64,000 bases of DNA from Nymphaea colorata (lineage: Eukaryota > Streptophyta > Magnoliopsida > Nymphaeales > Nymphaeaceae), in NCBI RefSeq assembly GCF_008831285.2, contig NC_045142.1, positions 2,609,001-2,673,000 of the forward strand, given 5' to 3'. Made by a program: the position numbers and the translations under genes. The notes under the pieces are model-generated. The model ran no database searches. It was not told the DNA's origin and was given only the letters and a program-made list of their open reading frames with translations. Of this stretch, positions 45,806 to 57,910 are shown piece by piece; position 1 is the first letter of the stretch; every line of letters starts with the position of its first letter.

Positions 45806-47412
45806 TCAACCCTGCTGCTGCTGTTGCTGCTGATATCTACAGAGAACCTTACACTTGACCACGTTACTGTGGACGTAAAAACCAGGCGACACCATGATCC
45901 TCACGACGGCATAGGCGGCGGCGCCGCTGGTGGTGGTGTTCTTCTTGAGGAGAAGCTTGTCTCCGGCAATGTCCTCCATGTACAGCCCATCGAAGCCCGC
46001 GCCCTTGTCCACCCTGAAGATGGGGAGGCTGGGGTGGAAGGCGAAGGCGAGGAGGTGGACGAGCCAGACGTGCTTGGCCGCGCCGAAGAAGGCTTGCAGA
46101 AGCGGCTCCGGCCACGCCTTGCTCCAGCCGAGCATGCCCATGATGGCGCTCATCTTCTGGTCGCAGAACCTGCTGAAGCTCTCGCTGAACCGCCTCGTCC
46201 CCTTGCTCAGCACCTCCTCCCACGAGAGCGCTTTGAGGGCCGTGTAGGCGTCGAGGTTGGCCCGGCACCGCTCCGTTGGGTTCAGCACGGCGTCCGGGGC
46301 CGACCGCTCGAAGGCGGGAGTCTCGAAGTCTTCGTAGAGCGCACGGCTGAGCAGGGCCTCGAGGTAGAAGACGACGGCACGGGAGCTCTTAGGAGAGATC
46401 CTCACGTCGTAGGGGCTAAGCAGAGCGGTGAGCCGCTCGAAGGCCTTGGTGCCCATCTGGCCGAGGTGGGAAGCGAGCGACTTCCCCAGGTGGCGGACGC
46501 ACGCTCGGGAATCGGACACCGCCTGCAGGAACGACTCCACTGTGCGCGCCGCCTCGGCGTCGCGTGGGCCAAACAAGGCGACGGGGTTTCCCTGCTTCTT
46601 GTGACGGCCACTGCCGGCAGTGGCGGCTTCCGGAGCGACGACGCCGCCGATGGTGGTCTCCTCGGCGATCCGAGCGTCTAGCGCCTTCTTCAGGTCGTGG
46701 CAGTAAACCTCGAGCTTCCCCAATTTGCGTTCAAGCTCGCCCATGGAGGTCCGCAATCGCGCGACCTCGGCGAGGGCCTCGTCCCTCCGGCGATTCGCGG
46801 CCACGAGCTTCTGCGTGAGCTCGTTGACGGCGGCGTTCCTCTGGTCGTCTCTGGACCTCACGGTGGACGGAGAAGACAACGGAGACTGGTCGCAGCCGAC
46901 TCCCCACTTGGGGCTCTTCCTCGCAATGGAGAAGAGGAGGGATTTGAAGACGTTGGTACCAGTCTGGCCCCTGCCATCGCCCGCCATTCCACCACTACCG
47001 TTGGCTTCCACCGGAACGATGGAGATCTTCTCGCGGCCCGTGGGCCGGCAAGTGTTACAAGACACGGTCTTGTCTTCGAGCTCCGGAGTGTCGTAGGCTC
47101 GGCGAGAAGAGGAAGAAGTCGACGTCTTGGCGGTGGTGCAGGCTTCAGCAGCAGGCATGGAGGTGTGCAGAGGAGTCCTCTGGTATACCACGGGGTGTGT
47201 CACCTTAACCCCCTGATCTTCTCCATTGATGAAATTGGGGAGAGGGCTGAGAGTCTTTGCCTGATGCTGCTCCGCTCTCTTCTCTCCGCCTCCTTCCTTA
47301 ATCTGAAATATCAAAGAAAGGAAAACAAGATCAACTACACTACAACCTAAACGATAACGAGAACATCAATGAATTGAGCTCTGAAAGGCCTCCATACAGA
47401 TGATGGCGCCAT
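45806..47412 (-). CDS. GIL1/IRKI-like protein (DUF641 family)
   Basis: The main exon is 47,302-45,806 (minus). The open frame has no ATG before residue 53 of the frame, but it is preceded by GATATTTCAG, a good acceptor. An upstream ATG at 47,412 gives five codons (MAPSS) to a GT donor at 47,397; a 95-bp intron then joins in frame, for about 503 residues. The start is therefore inferred. Family signatures: TPELEDKTVSCNTCRP and REKISIVP near residues 75-100; FKSLLFSIARKSPK near 123; a coiled-coil helix at about 155-215 with LEVYCHDLKKAL; and the C-terminal domain with LLQAFFGAAKHVWLVHLLA, YMEDIAGDK and MVSPGFYVHSNVVKCKVLCRY, then a polyglutamine tail. Characterised relatives include GRAVITROPIC IN THE LIGHT 1 and the IRK-interacting protein; neither role can be assigned here. 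The exon is far more GC-rich than its flanks. Long antisense frames exist but are by-products. Confidence 0.88.
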
Positions 47413-47747
47413 GGCTTCTCTGCGACTCTTGCCAGTGGAAGAAGGCACCTTATCATACCCCACCACTCACCGTTTCTTTCATTTTTTAAATACCAACTTC
47501 GAAAAAGAGAGAGAGGGAGATGAGACGGTGTCCATTGAAGGAGGGAAGGCGGTATTAATGGTGGTTTGGGCCTGGGAGGAGAAGGTTGTTGACCTGGCCG
47601 CTATCTTGCATTAATGAATTCTGCTGGTCCTCAACTATCTCATTTATAATCTGACGCCTCCCCGTCGCTGTGCCTTTGCCCAGTAGAAAACCAAAGAAGT
47701 GGACACAAAGCAAAGGGAATAGAGAAGCCAGAGATGGAGAGAGAGAG

Positions 47748-47789
<42 letters not shown>

Positions 47790-48662
47790 GTGTGGACACC
47801 ATGCCTATGGGGACACGCTTAGTAGCAATATGAGCAATAAATGAGGACATGTGGGGATGAATGCTGCCAATGGATGGCTGATTCCGGTGGTCCAGAGAAA
47901 AAAAAATGTCAGCTTGGTCACGTGTCTCTGTCCATTCACACGCCCTCAGGGCTCTCTCTCCCTTCTTCCCTCTCCTCCTCTCTATCTGTGAGATAGAAAG
48001 AAACGAAAGTAACAGGACCAAAAGAAAGAGCGTAAATTTCACACCATTCGATCAAAAGTTCAAAAGTATCTCAAGTCTCAACAGGGACGTTCGTCTGCAG
48101 AGACGCTAATGAAGGAGAGATCACGAGTGACTCTCCATGAAAGAACACCAAGAAAAGGAAACAGTCCACAGTTTGAGAAGACCATCGAGAACTATTCTCA
48201 GTTGACTTGGAGACCTCCTTCGGCGCATGTGGCAGGCAGTTGCAGAAAGAAATGAACTTTTTCTCCCACTCAGTTGAGTGAGGTGCATGTCTACTCAACC
48301 ATCCAAAAAGCATGATTTTCGATAAATTTGAAAGATAGACGGTATTCAAGTTTTGAATAAATTATCCTGATTTGCTTCAAAAAAAATTCTCGAGTATAGC
48401 AAAGTCTGATCGTTTTTCTGCACTTGTCCTCACACTTTAACGATTAATCACCTGCAGTAAGGGGCTTATTATCTACCTAACTTTATAGAATGGGCCCTGC
48501 GTTTAACTCTATCGTAGATGTTTCTTCGAGAAGATTGTTTTCTTCTTTTCCTTTGGAAGAAAGAGATCTCTTGATGATTTTGTCTCCAAAAATTGCGTGT
48601 GACCAATCATGGCTAAATTTGGCATGACAGAAGTAAAGCAGATAATGTTCTTTTATAAAAGT
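47413..48662. other. Upstream region of the GIL1/IRKI-like gene
   Basis: A TATTTAAA box-like word reads on the minus strand at 47,493-47,486, about 75 bp before the proposed ATG. A (CT)n tract (GA on the gene's strand) spans about 47,752-47,787. Open frames crossing the tract are not taken as genes. The rest is unremarkable. Confidence 0.4.
47752..47787. repeat. (CT)n microsatellite
   Basis: About 34 bp of nearly pure CT, on the gene strand a GA tract upstream of the GIL1/IRKI-like gene. Confidence 0.9.
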
Positions 48663-48980
48663 TCAGAGCAACCGACCTACAGTTTCAGGGACAGGAACGC
48701 CGTGTTGGGCAACACTGGATCCCCATGTTCCTCCATTAGCAGCTGAGATGAGCTCAAGCTGTGGACCACGGCCAAAGGTATAAAAGCCTCTGTTGTCTGG
48801 ACTTTTTTGGATGCTTCTAAAGCCCGTCGCATCTTCTCTTTCCCGAGGAAGGAAAGGTGAGTATTTTGGTATGCGCCAGAATCTGTTCACCCTGAATGCT
48901 GCGCATTTAGCGTGTCCCTTTGCAGTCATCAATTGGTGCAAACCCTTGTAAGAATGGGAAATTGAATCGGCAAAAAACAA
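48663..48980 (-). CDS. Possible terminal exon of an unrecognised gene
   Basis: An uninterrupted minus-strand frame ends in a stop at 48,663. Its composition looks more coding-like than its neighbours, notably FRVNRFWRIPKYSPF and then GFYTFGRGPQLELISAANGG, followed by GTWGSSVAQHGVP. An acceptor-like CCATTCTTACAAG lies near 48,940, so the leftmost codons may be intronic. I do not recognise the family and found no partner exon upstream. It may be a gene remnant or a chance frame. Confidence 0.3.
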   Translation of the reverse strand: MFFADSISHSYKGLHQLMTAKGHAKCAAFRVNRFWRIPKYSPFLPREREDATGFRSIQKSPDNRGFYTFGRGPQLELISAANGGTWGSSVAQHGVPVPETVGRLL

Positions 48981-50346
48981 ATGGTATTATATCTGTTTCT
49001 TAGAAAAATGAAAAAGTTACACAAATATTGAAGAAAAGATAGTTAAAACATTTAAAAGATATTTCAAGGAGCGTAATATAGCTGGGTGGTGCATAGAAGG
49101 CGCGTCGTCGATTTGATTTTAGTTGGAGTTATTCCCATGGAGCAGCAAATGGTAGGATCACAGTACTCTTTAAAGGATTTACGGTACTCCACCTATGACT
49201 CCGATACATGACAGGGAAGCCTTCGAGCTTCTTTTCTGAACAGTAGGTTGTTACCTTCTACCAAATAGTTGCCATCACTCTGTCGGATAAGGAATAGATT
49301 AATTGCCACCAATTCAATTAAAGTTGTCCAACTCAAGCCAAATTCTAAAATTCTTGTGCAACCTCCTTGATCTGGAATTGTATTAAAAATTGATTAGAAT
49401 TAGCTGCTGGAAAGGAATCTCCAAGCTGTATACGTCGTCCCTAAGCAGATGTAAATTACTCAGTTTAAGAGCGTTTTGGTTAGAGCTATATTGTAGTCTC
49501 ACTTTAGGCAGATATACAACAGAGGAAAAATCTTTTATCTTCTTGGACAGTGAAAGCCTCCCAGATGAGAGCTCCCCTTCCCCTTGTCTCGAGGGTCTAG
49601 TGCATACCGGAGCAATTGGTAGGAGCCAATGTATCATTGACTTGGTGCCACACTTTACTTCACAGGCTGAGAAGTATGACACCCATGAGAATCGAATTGA
49701 TGACATGAAGTCGTTCGTATACTCATCTAAAGTACTTAAAACTGCTCTGTTCTAACAACATGATCCCTTCCATAGAGGAGATCACTCTACTGAGATATGA
49801 ATTAGAGTTGGCATATAAGCAACTCAGAAGGAACCCGAAAGCCGAATATGTGAAGAGTTCCTAATTGGATCTAAATTATTCAGATTAAAGAGATTTTGTT
49901 AGAGCTATATTATTATAGCCTTGCATTAGGTAAGATAAATTTAAAATGTAGGTGCTACCTCTTGCATGAGCCCCAAAAATTATTGGCTTTGTAAGTAAAG
50001 AAGATAATGCAGCTTGCAAAAAGTAAAGAAATAATGAAACTAATAAGCTTTGGATGACGAGGGAAACTACCCAGTATTTGGGAGGTGTTGGAGCTGCCAA
50101 CTCAAGGAGTTCATGCCTACAATGCAACTAGCTAGGCATTTTGACTTCAATAATAAAAGTAGGAATATTTGGATCCACATTATGAGAATTTTTAGTTTAT
50201 TGTACAGCCATGGACATGTCTTATTAGGCAAGTTGTTCTTGCGTGGTGGGCTGAGCCAGAGAGGCTTTTGGACAGACTTTGCTCCGTATTGTAGCCCTGG
50301 CTGGTCACACATGTGGTCGGCTTATATATATATATATATATATATC

Positions 50347-50390
<44 letters not shown>

Positions 50391-53340
50391 TGGTAAGTAC
50401 AAGGTTACCTAGGTAAGAGACAAAACCAGACCTACTACACAGCTTAATCTTATAGATATGATCTTAAGAATAATTGGTGAAAAACATATATTAGGTTAAT
50501 CATTCTTTACCTTAATAATGTTTTTTAAACAATAAAAAATGAACACATCTTATAACATCAAATTTTGATAGTAAATGATCTTGAACTAAAATATGATTTA
50601 TATTAAATTAGTATTTATAAATGCATTAAGAGGTTCACATTTCATTTAAAATACTTTTTTAACAAAAAATTAAAAGGTTTGTTTTTTTTTTAAATATACG
50701 AGTGAGTTAATGTTGTCTCTAATTATCTAAAATCACACAACCATCTAATCAAAGCTGTCCATCTAATTGATGGGAGTCATGGGACTGGTCGAGGCCAAGC
50801 CTACCCACAGACTTTCATGAAAAACTCCTGTAGCTCCAAGTGCATACTGACGAAAGAAAGTCTCCATAGCCTGCCTCGGGGACCATCGACCTTTCTGCCT
50901 CATGCTCCAGTGGTCGCTGCTGCAGAGCCAGAAAGAACAGCAAGCCTCACCATCCTGACCAGTAACAATGGTGGATTCTTCAAGAGCACAAGAAGATCAG
51001 ATCCCACAGAAGAGAAAGAAAGCAGCGTGCAGTTTTCATGGAGAACTAACCATGAAAAGAACAGCGACAATATGCAGCTAAACTCTTTCTTTCCAATAAA
51101 TTAGAAGAATCCAGGAGGATTAATGAGACCATCAACGAGAGACGGATGAAAGAGAACCATTTCTTCTTAATTGATGGCGTCCGTTGGTTGAACAACGAGA
51201 TGGGTGGCAACTTTTGTGCTATTAATGAAGAACAAGTTGTGCAGAAACCAACTGAATTTACCGCTTGCTATTTCCCGAGAGAAACATGAAACACCAAATT
51301 TGAGACAAGGGAATAACTCGAAGAAGGAAGAAGAAAGAGATGAGAAAATAATTGGATCAGCGCCGCCACAACTTCTTATCTATTGAGAAAGTTACAATAA
51401 AACATTGATTACCAAGAACTTTGCCATAACAAAACTTTACGCTTACTCCAGGCGGTGGCCCCTTTAATGGGAGATTGGTGCACGCACCAGGCTCGGGGGA
51501 GGCTGAGGTAAGTATGGGCTGCATGGGCATACAACTAGATTCTAAAACCTTGTTTTTAATGATTGGATCTAATAAATTTAGGTCTAATTATCTTGATTAT
51601 TAGTCCTACGAGACTCAGGTCACTACCTCAAAGGCCAATTAAAAATTTATTACTTATGTATTTAGTACCACATAGACAAAAAGTTTGTGGCTCCACCTAT
51701 GGCACTAAGTATACATCAAAGAAAATAAAAAAAAAACTGAAAATTTTTATAAGGAAATCTCTATTTTAGACTTATTTAACTTTCCCATAACTCTTTTTCA
51801 TCCTAAGGAAGCATTTTAGTCATAACCTAGTTCACCTTACTGGTAAAAAGAATACAAGAGCTTAAATCTTGCCTTTTTATCTCGAAATAACAAAAGACTT
51901 CTTCGTTTACTATATGAGCGTCTGCATTACAATGAAGCAGTGTTTAGGCAAAGTGGGTGTTTATAACATAAAATGGCAAAAAATGTCCTTTTATGGGAAA
52001 AGGGAGAACTTCCATTTAAGGACAACAATGGAAGGAAATATATTTTCGGTTGTCTCTTATGAGCTGAGGGCCGAACACGTGGACACGCATTGCACCATGA
52101 TATAAATATATATATGTCATCAACTTCATATTAACTGGCTCTGAAGGGTGTAGTATAATTAGTCATGCTCATAGGTCATTGGTAGTCAGGTTGTAAGTTC
52201 GATTCTTGTGGGTGCTACTCCTCTAACCAGTAAATAGTGGATGCAGTGTACTTTAGTTGGTGAATTTACTGCTTCCCAACTAAGTCTTGAAACAACCCTA
52301 AACCTCATGGGCAGGCGAAAGAGATGATGGCTTTGACATCTCATCGAATTGCCAACTCCATATTAACTGATAATTTTTTTAATCTTTTGATTTCTTTAGA
52401 TTGTAATGAAGGAACATCTTTTCATTCTCTTAATTCAAAAACAATTTAAAACGAATCATCTATACGGGCCAAATTGCAATGAACTCTGTGACTCTTTTTT
52501 TTTTACTTTTTATCTACTGAATGGCAGTAGAATCTTCAGGCATGCAACTGTTGCAGTAAAGGTAAAAATAGCAGGCAAATTTTTTAGAAGCCAACTTCTT
52601 GAGCCCAAATCAGAAGCCAGCTTCTGGGTTCGGACCAAACTCTTGTGCTGACAACCAGCAAAGAGGGAAACTCGTGGTAGAACTTGCCGTTTCAGAAACT
52701 CTGAAAAGCTTGCAGTTTTTCATAATTGTTCTTTCTGGCTGAAAAGGACTTGTCCTGCTCTGATTTTATGCGAGTCATTTCGGTTTCTAACACGGTCGAA
52801 AAGTTGCTAATGGCAAAAAGACGAGGCATACTTTTCAGATCATAAACAGAAGGTTGGACATTAGATGACAAATCTCTTTCAAAAGCATGACGGATAAGGT
52901 TGCAAGTGGTCTCCATTATTTTATAGTGATTCGGATCTTATTTTGATCTAATCTGTAACACATTGATTTAGTTCAAAAACTGTTGATCCAATCCAATCCA
53001 ATCCAATCCAATCCATCAGCAGGGTTGTTCTGAGTCCTTAGTCAGAGATCTCTCATAAAATTTGGAGGGTTTTGGGGTAGTTGGTTAGACCAACCAGCCG
53101 ATAAAAGATCAGTCATCAATTCGATTCTCATATTCATTCGATTCTCATATCCCCTACTTCTCTGAAATGATCTCAATTGATTTAGTTCAAAAACTGTTGA
53201 TCGAATTCCAATTCATCAATCTTTTTCAGGCCCAGGTTCTTCAAATAAGATCCTTTGGAGTCAGTAGAGCAAGAGAATATAGATCCAGATGAGGTCCTTT
53301 GCGGCCATTTCCTTCTAAGTTGTAGGTCGGAAGCTGCGAT
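48981..53340. other. Intergenic DNA, 4.3 kb
   Basis: Positions 49,435-49,515 and 49,862-49,940 share AAATTA(C/T)TCAG...TTAGAGCTATATT text, a diverged local duplication. A (TA)n(GA)n tract spans about 50,323-50,390. The plus frame at 50,817-51,104 (95 codons, polar) is unassigned. Positions 52,185-52,330 contain a box-B-like word near GTAAGTTCGATTC that could be a SINE scrap. An (ATCCA)n run lies at about 52,986-53,015. No gene supported. Confidence 0.45.
50323..50390. repeat. (TA)n(GA)n compound microsatellite
   Basis: About 48 bp of TA with one interruption, then 20 bp of GA. Confidence 0.9.
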
Positions 53341-53354
53341 TTTCGTGGTGAGAC

Positions 53355-53520
53355 CAAAATGACAGGATGAGGGTCATACCAAATCAAATGCGAGGCAACA
53401 TTAGATGGGGCCCGCAGAGTCTCGAAACATCCGGGCCCCGCTAGAAAATTACAGAACGAACGAAGGATCGCCCAGCGTCTGCAACTCCCCCGCTTCTTCT
53501 TGTTCGTCTTCTCCAGACTC
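53355..53520 (+). promoter_or_regulatory. Upstream block shared by the three small heat-shock copies
   Basis: The text from AATGACAGGATGAGG through ATGGGGCCCGCAGAGTCT to GTCTGCAACTCCCCCGCTTC recurs upstream of the pseudogene (59,275-59,420), and its distal part, from the GGGGCCC core, upstream of the minus-strand gene (about 58,600-58,700, reversed). It contains heat-shock-element-like words: AGAAAATTACAGAAC (53,443-53,457; one base off nGAAnnTTCnnGAAn) and GTCTCGAAACATC. No perfect three-unit element was found. Heat-shock-factor control is inferred from the gene family. Confidence 0.55.
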
Positions 53521-53563
53521 CTCTACATCTCTCCCTCTCCCTTGTCATGGTTCATTGCCTATG

Positions 53564-53571
53564 TTTAAATA
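53564..53571 (+). promoter_or_regulatory. TATA-like box of the plus-strand small HSP gene
   Basis: TTTAAATA lies 168 bp before the ATG. This position fits a leader of about 140 nt, as in many plant small HSP genes. Confidence 0.45.
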
Positions 53572-53738
53572 CGCGTTTGAACTGCTTGTTTCTCATCGGA
53601 AACAAGCGTCGGTTGCAATTTGATATCTATCACCATTCACCAATATACAACTCTTGAGAGCATTTTCGTGCCCTTCCTGCAACCCATCGTCTTCTTTACC
53701 TTCTCCTCTCTGAAAGAGCAAGGACCATCTTGCAGCAA

Positions 53739-54209
53739 ATGGCTCTGATTTCCTCCATCTTCGGTCGACGGTCTGATCCCTTCTCCATGGACATATGGGA
53801 TCCCTTCGACGGTTTCTTTGGCAACGCTGTTTCGTCCCCTTCTCTGCGAGCCTTCGCGAGCGAAACCTCCGCACTCGCCAACACTCAGATCGACTGGAAG
53901 GAGACTCCCGACGCCCACGTCTTCAAGGTTGATCTCCCTGGACTGAAGAAGGAGGAGGTGAAGGTGGAGCTCGAAGAAGGGAAGGTGCTCAAGATAAGCG
54001 GAGAGAGAAGCAGAGAGAGTGAGGAGAAGAACGAAAAGTGGCACCGGGTGGAGAGGAGCAGCGGCAAGTTCCTCCGGCGATTCAGGCTGCCGGAGAACGT
54101 GATGGTTGACCAGGTGAAGGCCGCAATGGAGGATGGAGTCCTCACAGTGACTGTGCCCAAAGTACCGGAGCCAAAACCAGAGATCAAATCCATCGAGATC
54201 GCCGGTTGA
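53739..54209 (+). CDS. Class I (cytosolic) small heat-shock protein
   Basis: Intronless, 156 residues, about 17.5 kDa class. The ATG at 53,739 is preferred because the paralogue at 57,911-58,381 starts at the same residue and the protein then begins [20 protein letters not shown], the class I N-terminus. The alpha-crystallin domain covers about residues 50-140, with [18 protein letters not shown] at its start and [12 protein letters not shown] near its end. The C-terminal IEI is the I-x-I motif that bridges dimers in the oligomer. The role expected from the family is an ATP-independent holdase for unfolding proteins in the cytosol during heat stress. Absence of a leader peptide agrees with cytosolic location. 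It shares about 85 percent of residues with the minus-strand copy (hand count, 24 differences). The 3' flank is also shared. Confidence 0.95.
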   Translation: MALISSIFGRRSDPFSMDIWDPFDGFFGNAVSSPSLRAFASETSALANTQIDWKETPDAHVFKVDLPGLKKEEVKVELEEGKVLKISGERSRESEEKNEKWHRVERSSGKFLRRFRLPENVMVDQVKAAMEDGVLTVTVPKVPEPKPEIKSIEIAG

Positions 54210-57200
54210 TCACTATACGCCATTTGAGTTATCAAGACACAATCTTCTGAGGGATTTGTCCATGTGTTTTCTGTGGTCATAGAAAATGTTGTATAAGTAT
54301 CATAATGTCTGTGTGGTCTTTACCTCATCTGCTGTAAGTTCGTGTTTACTTTTGATGCAATGAAATTGAGTTGGATTTTTCTGTATGAGTTCTCCCTCCT
54401 CTAGCTCGACACAAATTGAGCATTTGCTTTTCAACTTGAATAATTTCAGAAATGTTTTTTAGTTGAATTGTAATTGGCAGACGCCCAAACAATCGCTTTA
54501 ACAGAAGCTATGATGGAATTTCATTTTGATCAGGTCTCTCTTTCTCAACAAGGAGCACAATGTTGGAACTTTGGTTTTAAGATCAACCTTCAGTTGCTTT
54601 AATGATATGACAACAGACATATATATGCAACGACCCATTTGCCGTGATTTCTCGTTTCCTGTTGGTAGTTTCCTCTGGAACTGTTAGATTTGAACTCATA
54701 TCCCAGAAGAACTTCGGTTCACATTTCGCTCTTGTGTCTGTCTTTAATAAGAAATACAAAAATTGGTGTATTTAGATGCTAAAAGCAATCTCATTTCTAC
54801 TAGTTTTTTCACAGATAATGAACTTTGGATTTGCATGAGAAAGATGACCTTCTTGTCGCACTTGGAAGGGATTCTCTTTGATCATTATAGTTCAAGAGTG
54901 TAATTCCCTAGAAAGTTTGACCAAACAATAGCTGCCCAGTATTCAATCTCGTGCTGATTTGTTTGTTGGATTTCACTCTGAGATCCAATATGGGCTTTCT
55001 TCCCTAGCAGGCTGTCATTGCAAAAGTTATATCTCTTAACGTCTGAATATTGATGGGAACTGGATCAAATATTTGCCAGTGGATTTGTTTGTATGAACCA
55101 AATTTGGAGACAGTTTTTCCATGTGCAAGCAGCTCATTGTTCGAGGCTCCAGGTTCTCCACTGCTGTCACTATGACAGCATTTTGTATCTTCTTCCCATC
55201 TTTTATGGTGGCACAAACTTCTATTCTTGCTCATTTTCACGATGGACGTGTCTTTCTGCTTCTTACATTCGTCATAGAAGAATGCATAGAGTTTTCAGGG
55301 AAAAGCCTTTAGGCAGAACTGGTTTAATCTCACTCTTTTTTTCCGCCGTCTCAGCAAATGTACACTCAAGATTCAATCTTGTGATGAACCAAGTGGCATC
55401 ATCTTCCTCCACCTATGGAATGGCTCTAGTAGTGAAGCTTACACCTATATCTGTATGTATGCAGGTGTCAAGCATGCTGTAGCTGACCCATGCAGTGAAC
55501 AGGATCATCAAAGGTCACTGAATAAGTAAGTTGCTTTCATTGCCTTAGTCTCAGAATCAGTAAGTTGGTGGTCCTCGAACTTCAGGAAATATAGTTTTGG
55601 AAAACATTATGTTCTTCCCTGGTAACAACTCACAACTCCACATGCCTTGCCTTTTGATGAGCCCCCTTCACTAATTTTTTTGTTTTTCATTTCACTTGAT
55701 CCCTTTTCGAAAGATAACTTTTAGCATTGACCTACTTATTTTCAGCTAACAACAAAAGAATCCCTCGCTGTTATTTATGCAAGGACTCTCATGTCAACTG
55801 TGATTTGTATTGTCGGATTCTATTCTGTCCTATAATTTGTCTTTTAAGTTTGTTGTTAGTAACCAGCTTACACCTCATTATTTCCACTCAGAGTAGAAGA
55901 AATCAGTGGCTAGCTAACACTTTGTAGTAAAGAGACAAACGCAAGTATATCTATAAAGCAGAGAAGAGTTTCATTCTCTCTATTAAGATCTTTCTGTGTA
56001 CTTTGTAGGCTATACAGGTCTGTTCCTATTTGTACATACTTTTGAGGAAAATTCAGTATTCTTAATGGGAATAACCACAGTTCGTGTCAGCACCGCGATA
56101 GATTTTCACTGACGTTCTTAATGCGTCTGGCTTTTCTGTTGCTATTTATGTGATAAACAAATTTTTTCCATTTTTTTCTTTATCCATCTCGAAAAGTATG
56201 TGTCTATGGTTAACTAGAATATATACAATGTTGAATAACCAGGACTGGTTATGAACTTGAGACATTGATTACTTAAGTTACTGAATTACTATCAAGTGCA
56301 GAAATGCCCATGAAAATTGATCTTTCTTTTAGTTGTTTTTTAGAATATCCATGATTTATTTAAAACACCCATAGGAGCCTACATTTGAACAGATCCGACA
56401 GGACAGATCCTTGCAGGTGAGCTCGTATTCAAATTCAATGCACAATGAGAGAAATGCTTGCTTCTATGCATTCACACGATTGGACCTCTCATTGTCTCTT
56501 TGTCGGTAGAGGGAAAGGGAGCCCGAGATGTGTGTGCCTTTTGTTCAATTTTGGTGGGCGCTGCTCTTCTTCCTCTCTAGAGTGTTTGCAATATGCACAA
56601 TAGCATCAGAACCAATCCATGTATGCAAGATGAACCATATTCACAAGAAACAAATGACAAATTACTTTTCTTTCCAGCCATTTCTTATATTTGATGCACA
56701 ACCATTTCTTACATTTAATGCATTTTTGCTTTGGTTATGACCATCTTAAGAAACACTTTATAGAAGGTGCTTTTCCTTTCATACTCTTAACAGAAATGGC
56801 CTTGCTTTTCTGCAGTCGTCTTCTTGGCCTTATTCTTTTCAATGTTATACTTCCCGAATTCTTTATGAGAAGACGTACGTGCAAGATGCACCTTCTCGTC
56901 CTATAATCTCTCCTGTCCTTTCTCTATCTTTCTCCCTATGGGGCAGAAGCCTGTGATCATGGTAGGAGATATTCTGCCAAGCTTCCTATTCCCATCTCAG
57001 ATGTATGCAAGAAGCCTGTGATCTGTGAATTTTGCCATCATTTCTGATGCGAAATATGAGGTTCTTGTATCGCCTATTTGATAAAAGCTCGGATCGGCCT
57101 TAAGGGTCTGATCCTCATTGGATCGAGATCTGCAAACATAGTAGGAAAGAACTGTAACAAACTGTAATTTGGAAATCTGAGCTACTGATTGGAAAGAACT

Positions 57201-57710
57201 GAACAATTTTGAATATTTACAAATACATTTTCTGAAAACAACCATGAATATTTGTTCCACAGGAGCCTGAGCTCGGCTCGTTTTAACACGAGCTATGGGC
57301 TAAAGCCGGCCTTTTTGTATAGCCTAAATCTGCACATGATTGTCTACTCATAGTCGTGTACAGTGTGAATCAAGCATAACCGTATGAATGAATTTTTAGT
57401 ATCATTGTTCAATCATTTTATCTTATCAATATGCAAGACTCCCCAAAAATATAAAATGTGGGGGGATGGATATTCAATCACAGCTTAGTTAATCAAGTCC
57501 CCAAAAAGAAAGCTCCAACATTGTACTCGATGAGAAATTAAGCGAGGCCTTGACATGAATGTTCAATGACAGCTTAATTGATTTAGTGAGTATTGGGCAG
57601 TTTCCAATCACTATTTATTAAATATTTTTTCTCAGATTATTCAGGCTGATAAGCAAATAAGATAGTAATCCCATAAGAATTAAAAAACATTAGGACATCG
57701 ATTCAGAAAA
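54210..57710. other. Spacer between the two intact small HSP genes
   Basis: Positions 54,320-54,395 (TAAGTTCGTGTTTACTTTTG and following) are the 3' flank shared with the other copy, reversed at 57,710-57,785. The remaining 3.3 kb holds only short frames without recognised products. No gene supported. Confidence 0.5.
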
Positions 57711-57910
57711 GAGAAGAACTCATATAGAAAAATCCAACTCGATTTCATTGCATCAAAACTAAACACGAAGTTAGAGCAGACGAGGTCGGGATCACACAGA
57801 GATCATACGATATTTATACATCATTTTTTATGATTAGGACTGCGGAATACAAAGGGAGAAATCCCTCAAAAGATTATGTTTTCGATTACATAATTAATGG
57901 CGAATGATGA

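Noticed and set aside
45797-46681. 294-codon open frame on plus
   Set aside because: Exactly antisense to the GIL1/IRKI-like exon, whose minus-strand protein shows clear family motifs; the plus frame is a by-product of high GC.
46697-47350. 217-codon open frame on plus
   Set aside because: Also antisense to the same gene and runs across its intron; no recognisable protein.
50817-51104. 95-codon polar open frame
   Set aside because: No splice context, no family resemblance, and no paralogue in the window.
52185-52330. tRNA-like box B near GTAAGTTCGATTC
   Set aside because: No cloverleaf or convincing A box; at most a degenerate SINE, too weak to list as a feature.
52986-53015. (ATCCA)n run considered as telomere-like repeat
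   Set aside because: The unit is not TTTAGGG and the array has only about five units.
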